This document shows, piece after piece, positions 1 through 4,788 of a stretch of DNA of 5,462 nt. Within the stretch, counting starts at the first letter, position 1. Each line of letters opens with the position of its first letter. The DNA is from Hungatella sp. UBA5982. GTDB lineage: Bacteria; Bacillota; Clostridia; Lachnospirales; Lachnospiraceae. The stretch spans positions 33,983-39,444 of the forward strand of contig DJBG01000239.1 in the NCBI GenBank assembly GCA_002429965.1. Direction: 5' to 3'. Both the position numbers and the translations under genes were made by a program. Below the pieces are notes generated by a model. The model worked only from the letters and a program-made list of their open reading frames with translations, did not search any database and was not told the origin of the DNA.

Positions 1-1
1 A

Positions 2-799
2 TTTTTGCGGCATTTTCTTCAGATGACGACTTCGCCTCTTCCAAGACTGACGACAACAGGAGTTGTGGATCCCTTTGAAGAGGAATTTTCCGCTTTTGTA
101 TTCAAGATACAGGCAAACATGAACAAGGCTCACAGAGACCGTATTGCATTTATGCGGATCGTATCCGGCAAGTTTGACGCAGGCATGGAGGTAAATCACG
201 TGCAGGGCAGCAAAAAAATGCGTCTGTCTCAGCCGCAGCAGCTTATGGCCCAGGACAGGAAGATTGTGGAAGAGGCCTATGCAGGTGATATTATCGGAGT
301 TTTTGATCCAGGCATTTTTTCCATTGGAGATACTCTTTGTAAGTCAGGTGAAAAATTTGAATATGAGGGAATCCCCACCTTTGCGCCGGAGCATTTCGCA
401 AGAGTGCGTCAGATGGATACCATGAAAAGAAAGCAGTTTATCAAAGGCGTAAACCAGATCGCACAGGAAGGTGCCATTCAGATCTTCCAGGAGTTTAACA
501 CCGGAATGGAAGAGATCATTGTGGGAGTCGTGGGTGTACTGCAGTTTGAGGTATTGACCTACCGTCTGGAAAATGAGTACAATGTGGAAGTAAGGCTTGA
601 GAAGCTTCCATATGAATATATCCGCTGGATCGAGAACAGTGATGAAATTGATGTGGCTAAGATTCAGGGTACGTCTGATATGAAACGGATCAAGGATTTA
701 AAAGACAATCCTCTTCTTTTGTTTGTCAACAGCTGGAGCGTTGGCATGGTATTGGACCGCAATCCGGGACTAAAGCTTTCTGAATTCGGTCACAACTAA
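2..799 (+). CDS. prfC: Peptide chain release factor 3, C-terminal half (5' end outside window)
   Basis: RF3 is a cytoplasmic translational GTPase that removes RF1/RF2 from the ribosome after peptide release. The reading frame is open from the window edge, so the gene starts upstream; 265 residues are visible of a family length near 530. The N-terminal GTP-binding domain with its G motifs is therefore not seen. What is visible matches domains II and III of RF3: FVFKIQANMNKAHRDRIAFMR near visible residues 33-53, VEEAYAGDIIGVFDPG, GIPTFAPEHFARVR, and VGVVGVLQFEVLTYRLENEYNVE. These are highly characteristic of RF3 and distinguish it from EF-G. The first ATG in the visible frame is internal and is not a start. 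The gene ends with TAA and is followed by a 49-nt gap before the next gene without a visible terminator, so read-through is possible. Identification is by recalled family motifs. Confidence 0.96.
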   Translation, partial: FLRHFLQMTTSPLPRLTTTGVVDPFEEEFSAFVFKIQANMNKAHRDRIAFMRIVSGKFDAGMEVNHVQGSKKMRLSQPQQLMAQDRKIVEEAYAGDIIGVFDPGIFSIGDTLCKSGEKFEYEGIPTFAPEHFARVRQMDTMKRKQFIKGVNQIAQEGAIQIFQEFNTGMEEIIVGVVGVLQFEVLTYRLENEYNVEVRLEKLPYEYIRWIENSDEIDVAKIQGTSDMKRIKDLKDNPLLLFVNSWSVGMVLDRNPGLKLSEFGHN

Positions 800-848
800 G
801 ATGCCGGTAATGATTTAATAAGAATAAAATATAAGGAGGCAGCAGACA

Positions 849-1301
849 ATGAGTAAAATTGATGAAGTAAGGGCGGCCATGGTAGAAGCGATGAAGGCAA
901 AGGATAAGCAGAGAAAAGATGCCTTATCCATGCTTCTTTCTGCTCTTAAGAATTTTGAAATCGATAAGAAGGATCATACCCCTATTACAGAAGATGAAGC
1001 CAATGCAATAGTAAAGAAGGAAATGAAGCAGTCGCAGGAAACTCACGATCTGGCTCCTGAAGACAGGACAGAAATCAGGGAAGAAGCGGCGTTCCGTATT
1101 ACCGTTTATAAGGAATTTGCTCCGGAAGATATGGGAGAGGAGCAAATTAAGGAAATCATCCGGTCTGTTCTTGAGGAACTTGGAATTGAAGCTCCCACTG
1201 GAGCGGATAAGGGAAGGATCATGAAGGTCCTGATGCCCAAGGTAAAAGGAAAAGCGGACGGCAAGGCAGTAAATGATGCACTGGCTACTATGATGAAATA
1301 A
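849..1301 (+). CDS. yqeY: YqeY-family protein (GatB/YqeY domain)
   Basis: This 150-residue protein matches the YqeY family in length (about 148 residues in Bacillus) and in its hallmarks. These are an N-terminal helical stretch with EAMKAKDKQRKDALSMLLSALK near residues 13-34, the central TEDEA...VKKEMKQSQET helix, and the C-terminal GADKGRIMKVLMPKVKGKADG near residues 117-137. The same fold is the tRNA-binding tail domain of GatB, the Asp/Glu-tRNA amidotransferase subunit. The free-standing protein has no firmly established reaction, and a link to tRNA or aminoacyl-tRNA metabolism is inference. It is soluble and highly charged, with no signal peptide. The start is well fixed by AAGGAGG at 833-839, nine nucleotides before ATG. 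It lies 19 nt upstream of the peptidase gene and probably shares a transcript with it. Confidence 0.93.
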   Translation: MSKIDEVRAAMVEAMKAKDKQRKDALSMLLSALKNFEIDKKDHTPITEDEANAIVKKEMKQSQETHDLAPEDRTEIREEAAFRITVYKEFAPEDMGEEQIKEIIRSVLEELGIEAPTGADKGRIMKVLMPKVKGKADGKAVNDALATMMK

Positions 1302-1320
1302 GAAAAAAGGGGTGTGGATC

Positions 1321-2724
1321 ATGTATAGGAAAGAAATAGAAGAATATATAGAGTCACATAAGCAGGAAATGATAGAAGACATCTGTACTCTGTGCCGCAT
1401 TAACAGTGAAAAGATGACCTATAGGGAAGGGATGCCCTATGGTCCGGGAGCGTTTGATGCTTTGGACGAAGCTCTGGCAATCGCGGAATCCTATGGCTTT
1501 TCCATTACCAATTATGATAATTATGTTGGAACGGCAGATTTAAACGATAAGGAGCGCCAGCTTGATATCCTGGCCCATCTTGATGTTGTGCCGGCAGGAG
1601 AAGGCTGGAAGGAGACGGAACCCTTTGAGCCGGTAGTAAAGGGAGATAAATTATTTGGAAGGGGAACCGCGGATGATAAGGGCCCGGCTGTTGCGGCTCT
1701 TTATGCCATGAGAGCGGTAAAAGATTTAAATATTCCCCTTAAGAAAAATGTGCGTCTGATCCTGGGAACGGACGAAGAGTGCGGAAGCTCGGATATCGAT
1801 CACTATTATTCCATAGAAGAGGAAGCTCCCATGACCTTTTCTCCTGACGGTTCCTTTCCGGTTGTAAACACGGAAAAGGGCGGATTAAACGGCCATTTCA
1901 CCGCGGAATGGACTGCTTCTGACCTTCTTCCAAAGCTGGTGTGCTTAGAGGCTGGGACCAAGGTGAATGTGGTACCTGGAAAGGCCTGTGCAGTTGTGGC
2001 TGGCATTGACGCAGAAGCTCTTGAACATGCTGCGGGAGAGTGTGAAAAAAAGACGGGAATCCGTTTTGAACTGAAATTAGATGAAGATACTGCCACCATT
2101 ACCGCAATCGGTGAAAGCGCTCATGCCTCTCTTCCTGAAGAGGGAAATAACGCTCTGACCGGACTTCTTTTATACTTAACAGAGCTTCCTCTGGCAAAGT
2201 GTGAACAGATGACCATGATCCGCCGCCTTCTGGAACTGATCCCTCACGGGGACACTTCAGGAGAAGCTTTGGGGATCGCAATGGAAGATGAACTTTCAGG
2301 CAGCCTGACTCTGGCGTTCAGTTTGTTAAAAGTGACAGAATCCGGTTTGGAAGGTACCTTTGACAGCCGGTGCCCGGTCTGTGCCACAGAGGAAAATGTC
2401 CTGGAGGTGGTAAGAAGAAACATGGCAAAAAAGGGTATTACCCTTCACAATGATTCCATGAAGCCTCCTCACCATGTGGATGGAGATTCGGAATTTGTAA
2501 AGACCCTGCTTCATGCTTATGAAAGCTACACAGGCCGCAAGGGAGAATGCGTATCCATGGGCGGCGGTACTTATGTTCATTCATTAAAGAACGGCGTTGC
2601 CTTCGGCGCTTCCATGCCGGGGACAGATAACCGGATGCATGGGGCCGATGAGTACGCAGTCATTGAGGAACTGACCGTAAGCGCAAAGATATTCGCGCAG
2701 GTGATTGTGGACTTATGTTCATAA
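1321..2724 (+). CDS. PepV/Sapep-type M20 metallo-dipeptidase
   Basis: This 467-residue cytoplasmic peptidase has the full active site of the PepV/Sapep branch of family M20, which hydrolyses dipeptides and some short peptides with two metal ions. Visible motifs, numbered from this start, are HLDVVPAG with metal ligand H86 and D88, GTADDKGP with bridging D118, GTDEECGSSD with catalytic E152 and ligand E153, SPDGSFPVVNTEKG with D176, and RMHGADE with H440. Positions agree within one or two residues with those I recall for Lactobacillus PepV, also about 470 residues long. The insert between the catalytic halves (about 185-375) is the lid domain; H268 in GESAHASLPEEG is the counterpart of the PepV lid histidine. 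The start chosen is ATG at 1321, about 8 nt after AAGGGG (1307-1312). A GTG at 1312 in the same frame lies inside that ribosome site and is unlikely. All catalytic residues are present. Whether the natural substrate is a general dipeptide or a special one cannot be read. Confidence 0.93.
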   Translation: MYRKEIEEYIESHKQEMIEDICTLCRINSEKMTYREGMPYGPGAFDALDEALAIAESYGFSITNYDNYVGTADLNDKERQLDILAHLDVVPAGEGWKETEPFEPVVKGDKLFGRGTADDKGPAVAALYAMRAVKDLNIPLKKNVRLILGTDEECGSSDIDHYYSIEEEAPMTFSPDGSFPVVNTEKGGLNGHFTAEWTASDLLPKLVCLEAGTKVNVVPGKACAVVAGIDAEALEHAAGECEKKTGIRFELKLDEDTATITAIGESAHASLPEEGNNALTGLLLYLTELPLAKCEQMTMIRRLLELIPHGDTSGEALGIAMEDELSGSLTLAFSLLKVTESGLEGTFDSRCPVCATEENVLEVVRRNMAKKGITLHNDSMKPPHHVDGDSEFVKTLLHAYESYTGRKGECVSMGGGTYVHSLKNGVAFGASMPGTDNRMHGADEYAVIEELTVSAKIFAQVIVDLCS

Positions 2725-2759
2725 AATTTAGGTTTTTGTTTCTAATTTAAAAATAAGTA

Positions 2760-2788
2760 TTGACAAAAACAGGAAGAGAGCGTAAAAT
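2760..2788 (+). promoter_or_regulatory. SigA-type promoter of the leader/metNIQ transcript
   Basis: TTGACA at 2760-2765 is an exact -35 consensus. TAAAAT at 2783-2788 is a five-of-six -10 match, and the spacing is the ideal 17 nt. Transcription should begin near 2795-2796, giving a leader of about 270 nt before metN and about 50 nt before the leader ORF. An AT-rich stretch upstream (2733-2759) could act as an UP-like element. Nothing in this block looks like a classical repressor operator, which fits control after initiation. Confidence 0.85.
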
Positions 2789-2803
2789 ACGCCTCATAAA
2801 GTA

Positions 2804-2826
2804 ATTCCTAGTTTGCCTATAGGAAT
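2804..2826 (+). promoter_or_regulatory. 5' leader hairpin upstream of the leader-peptide ribosome site
   Basis: ATTCCTA at 2804-2810 is the exact reverse complement of TAGGAAT at 2820-2826, making a 7-bp stem with a 9-nt loop. It begins within about 10 nt of the predicted transcript start and ends 4 nt before the Shine-Dalgarno at 2831. It is too weak and lacks a U tract, so it is not a terminator. It may stabilise the 5' end or tune loading of ribosomes on the leader ORF; that role is inference. Confidence 0.5.
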
Positions 2827-2830
2827 CAGT

Positions 2831-2838
2831 GGGAGGAG
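2831..2838 (+). promoter_or_regulatory. Ribosome binding site of the Met-rich leader ORF
   Basis: GGGAGGAG is a strong Shine-Dalgarno placed 8 nt before the ATG at 2847. It is as good as the sites of the real genes in this window. This is the main evidence, besides composition and context, that the short ORF downstream is actually translated. Confidence 0.8.
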
Positions 2839-2846
2839 TAGCTGCT

Positions 2847-2942
2847 ATGAACCAATGGAAAGCTATGCAGATGAATATGAACCAGATGAACGGCATGTGT
2901 ATGATGATGTGTCGTATATCAGAGTGCATAAATAAACGATAA
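2847..2942 (+). CDS. Met-rich leader peptide (31 aa), candidate attenuator of metNIQ
   Basis: This 31-codon ORF (ATG to TAA) is too short for routine gene calling. Nine residues are Met (1, 7, 9, 11, 14, 17, 19, 20, 21) and three are Cys (18, 22, 27), so 12 of 31 contain sulfur. The densest block is MCMMMC at 17-22, with three consecutive ATG codons at 2901-2909; the rest is rich in Asn and Gln. There is no signal peptide or membrane segment. It has its own promoter and strong ribosome site, ends 62 nt before an intrinsic terminator, and precedes the methionine importer genes. By analogy with trp, his and leu leader peptides, scarcity of charged Met-tRNA would stall the ribosome in the Met codons and change folding of the RNA behind it. 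That mechanism is inference; composition and layout are seen directly. A Met/Cys-rich copper-binding peptide is the main alternative, but the context favours attenuation. Confidence 0.78.
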   Translation: MNQWKAMQMNMNQMNGMCMMMCRISECINKR

Positions 2943-2958
2943 TCGTTTCATTTGTATG
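2927..2958 (+). promoter_or_regulatory. Hairpin whose loop is the leader stop codon
   Basis: AAACGA at 2934-2939 pairs perfectly with TCGTTT at 2943-2948, leaving exactly TAA (2940-2942), the leader stop codon, as the loop. The helix can extend with bulges through CATA (2927-2930) and TATG (2955-2958). A ribosome terminating at TAA must melt this helix, while one stalled in the Met run near 2895-2909 should leave it free to form. It occupies the place of the 1:2 or pause hairpin of classical attenuators. The 15-bp palindromic core could instead be a protein operator, but its place about 140 nt inside the transcript makes that less likely. Confidence 0.5.
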
Positions 2959-3015
2959 GATTGTGATTGGAATTCGCTAAGAGCAGCAAAACGCGGAAAA
3001 TTTAGGTCGCAAGTC
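2958..3015 (+). promoter_or_regulatory. Candidate antiterminator, mutually exclusive with the terminator
   Basis: UUGUGAUU (2961-2968) can pair with GGUCGCAA (3005-3012), eight contiguous pairs of which three are G-U. The helix extends inward after one mismatch through 2970-2974 with 2999-3003, and after a bulge through CGC (2975-2977) with GCG (2993-2995), closing a 15-nt loop (2978-2992). It can extend outward through 2958-2959 with 3014-3015. The 3' strand uses the whole 5' arm of the terminator, so both cannot exist together. Pairing was worked out by hand, without computed folding energies. The terminator looks somewhat more stable, but the antiterminator would be completed first during transcription. 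Confidence 0.55.
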
Positions 3016-3040
3016 TGTGCAGGGCTTGCGGCCTTTTTGT
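3004..3040 (+). terminator. Intrinsic terminator (attenuator) before metN
   Basis: GGTCGCAAGTC (3005-3015) pairs with GGCTTGCGGCC (3023-3033), an 11-bp stem with two G-U pairs and a 7-nt loop. It extends by A3004-T3034 and is followed directly by TTTTTGT. It lies downstream of the leader ORF and 26 nt before metN, inside the same transcript as the promoter at 2760. It therefore should prevent expression of metNIQ unless overridden. It is too far from the peptidase stop (about 280 nt), with a promoter in between, to serve mainly as that gene's terminator. Confidence 0.88.
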
Positions 3041-3064
3041 ACCATATAGAAAGGAAATAGAATT

Positions 3065-4087
3065 ATGCAGTCAGCAGAACCTATTATCCAGCTGGTGGGG
3101 CTGGGAAAAGAGTTTCGTACCGCCAACGGCCCGATTAAGGCCCTGGACGATATCAACCTTTCCATTGAGCAGGGAGAGATATTTGGAATTATCGGTTTAA
3201 GCGGAGCCGGAAAAAGTACATTGGTCCGCTGTATCAATTATCTGGAAATACCAACATCCGGAGATGTACTGTTTGAGAATAAAAGCCTGACATCCATGCG
3301 GCCGCAGGAGCAGAGGCTGGCCCGACAGTCCATGGGCATGATTTTTCAGCAGTTCAACTTACTGGCCCAAAGGAACGTTTTGCAGAATGTGTGCTTTCCC
3401 CTGGAAATTGCCAAGGCTCCTAAAAAAGATGGGATAAAAAGGGCCATGGAGCTTTTGGAAATTGTAGGTCTGAAGGACCGGGCCAAGGCTTATCCGGCTC
3501 AGCTGTCAGGAGGACAAAAGCAAAGGGTTGCCATTGCAAGAGCCCTGGCAACCAATCCTAAGGTTCTTCTTTGTGATGAGGCTACAAGCGCGTTAGATCC
3601 CAACACCACAAAATCCATACTTGGGCTTTTAAAGGATATTAACAAGTCCATGGGGGTTACCGTAGTCGTCATCACCCATGAGATGTCGGTAATAGAAGCC
3701 ATTTGCGACCGGGTGGCGATCATTGACCAAAGCCACATTGCAGAGGTGGGAAGCGTTAAGGAAATATTCTCTGAGCCTAAGTCAAAGATCGGCAGACAGC
3801 TTATATTAGGGGAAGCAGCGGAACAGGTCAGCCGGTTCGGCAGCTCCAAAAGGGTCCGGATTTCCTTTGACGGACGGTCTTCCTTTGAACCGGTCCTTGC
3901 CAATATGATATTGGCCTGTAAGGTTCCGGTGAACATTATGCATGCTGAGACAAGAGATATTAACGGAACCGCTATGGGACAAATGGTCATTCAGCTTCCT
4001 GAAAATGAGGTGGACCAGAACCGGGTACTTAGCTATTTAAAAACAGCAGGGATTACACATGAGGAGGTGAAAAAACATGACCTTTGA
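3065..4087 (+). CDS. metN: Methionine ABC importer, ATP-binding subunit MetN
   Basis: This 340-residue ATPase drives methionine uptake through MetI. Visible ABC motifs in order are Walker A GLSGAGKST (44-52), the Q-loop in FQQFNLL (94-100), the signature LSGGQKQRVAIARAL (147-161), Walker B VLLCDEATSALDP (167-179, catalytic E172) and the H-loop H205 in VITHEM. Residues from about 265 to the end form the NIL domain, found in MetN proteins and known in the E. coli protein to bind intracellular methionine and inhibit transport. Length matches the family (about 340). ATG at 3065 is supported by AAGGA at 3051-3055, nine nucleotides upstream. The gene lies behind the attenuator-like leader and overlaps metI. 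Substrate by homology is L-methionine, perhaps also D-methionine or its sulfoxide; other NIL-bearing importers for related amino acids cannot be fully excluded. Confidence 0.95.
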   Translation: MQSAEPIIQLVGLGKEFRTANGPIKALDDINLSIEQGEIFGIIGLSGAGKSTLVRCINYLEIPTSGDVLFENKSLTSMRPQEQRLARQSMGMIFQQFNLLAQRNVLQNVCFPLEIAKAPKKDGIKRAMELLEIVGLKDRAKAYPAQLSGGQKQRVAIARALATNPKVLLCDEATSALDPNTTKSILGLLKDINKSMGVTVVVITHEMSVIEAICDRVAIIDQSHIAEVGSVKEIFSEPKSKIGRQLILGEAAEQVSRFGSSKRVRISFDGRSSFEPVLANMILACKVPVNIMHAETRDINGTAMGQMVIQLPENEVDQNRVLSYLKTAGITHEEVKKHDL

Positions 4088-4742
4088 TGGGACAACGATT
4101 CACATGCTTGTTACCGGTATAGGAGAGTCATTATTTATGACGCTGACAGCTTCCGTTTTTTCCTATCTTATCGGTATTCCTCTGGGTGTTATTCTGATTG
4201 TTACTGATAAAGATGGAATCAATCCAATACCCTGGCTTCAGCAGATATTGGGACTTATTATAAATCTGTTTCGTTCCATACCCTTTATTATTTTGCTTAT
4301 TATGGTAATACCCGTTACAAAAATGATTGTTGGAACGCTTCTGGGTCCCAAGGCAGTGATTCCGCCTTTAGTTATTGCAGCCGCTCCTTATGTTGCCAGA
4401 GTGGTGGAATCTTCCTTTAAGGAAGTGGACGGCGGTGTGATAGAAGCGGCGAAATCCATGGGTGCCTCCACGTTTCAAATAATATGTAAGGTTCTCCTCC
4501 CGGAGGCAAAACCTTCCCTCTTGATAGGCGCAGCTCTTTCTGTCACAACCATATTATCCTATTCTGCTATGGCCGGATTTGTAGGCGGCGGCGGTCTTGG
4601 CGATATCGCCATCCGATATGGATATTACCGCTATCAGACAGAGATGATGTTTGTAACAGTCGCGATCCTTGTTATCATTGTCCAGATTATTCAGGAAACC
4701 GGTATGAGATTATCCAAAAAGGGCGACAAACGGATTAAATAG
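4077..4742 (+). CDS. metI: Methionine ABC importer, permease subunit MetI
   Basis: This 221-residue inner-membrane protein forms, as a dimer, the translocation path of the MetNIQ importer. Its length and pattern of about five hydrophobic segments (near 15-41, 54-80, 92-108, 147-168 and 189-206) are typical of MetI. The cytoplasmic coupling loop that docks on MetN is seen as EAAKSMGASTFQIICKVLLP (residues 123-142), the EAA motif with its conserved Gly. MetI-like stretches also include NLFRSIPFIILL and AGFVGGGGLGDIAIRYGYYRY. The start overlaps the end of metN by 11 nt in another frame. The ribosome site GAGGAGG (4061-4067) lies inside metN codons nine nucleotides before ATG, so the two genes are translationally coupled. 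All sequence needed for function appears present. Confidence 0.95.
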   Translation: MTFDGTTIHMLVTGIGESLFMTLTASVFSYLIGIPLGVILIVTDKDGINPIPWLQQILGLIINLFRSIPFIILLIMVIPVTKMIVGTLLGPKAVIPPLVIAAAPYVARVVESSFKEVDGGVIEAAKSMGASTFQIICKVLLPEAKPSLLIGAALSVTTILSYSAMAGFVGGGGLGDIAIRYGYYRYQTEMMFVTVAILVIIVQIIQETGMRLSKKGDKRIK

Positions 4743-4761
4743 TAACAGCCTCAGGCGTTAC
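4742..4761 (+). other. Small hairpin in the metI-metQ gap
   Basis: GTAAC (4742-4746) pairs with GTTAC (4757-4761) and GCC (4748-4750) with GGC (4754-4756), with one bulged A and a 3-nt loop. It starts at the last base of the metI stop codon. No U tract follows; instead comes ATATAAAATTTTAAGGAGG, so it is not an intrinsic terminator. Such intercistronic hairpins can stabilise upstream mRNA ends after processing and help set subunit ratios; here that is inference. Confidence 0.4.
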
Positions 4762-4788
4762 CATATAAAATTTTAAGGAGGAAAAATT

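Noticed and set aside
800..848. Separate promoter between prfC and yqeY
   Set aside because: AT-rich hexamers resembling a -10 exist, but no suitable -35 at proper spacing was found.
1312..1320. GTG start for the peptidase nine bases upstream
   Set aside because: The GTG is part of the purine-rich ribosome site itself. ATG at 1321 has correct spacing and better matches family numbering.
924..1400. 158-codon open frame on the - strand over yqeY
   Set aside because: It lies antisense to a clear YqeY-family gene with a good ribosome site and has no recognisable domain; it is a shadow frame.
2712..2755. Terminator after the peptidase gene (TTATG/CATAA repeat and AT-rich partial inverted repeat)
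   Set aside because: The stems are short, AT-only and imperfect, and no GC-rich stem precedes a U tract.
2747..2929. 60-codon open frame on the - strand across the metN leader
   Set aside because: It runs opposite to the promoter and leader ORF, has no ribosome site evident, and overlaps the Met-rich codons whose antisense gives many His and Ile.
2723..3007. 11-base direct repeat AAAATTTAGGT at 2723-2733 and 2997-3007
   Set aside because: It is mostly A/T and short. The two copies flank the leader region but lack any sign of a mobile or recombination site, so chance is the simplest explanation.
3499..3990. 163-codon open frame on the - strand inside metN
   Set aside because: It mirrors conserved ABC signature and Walker B coding sequence and has no family resemblance of its own.
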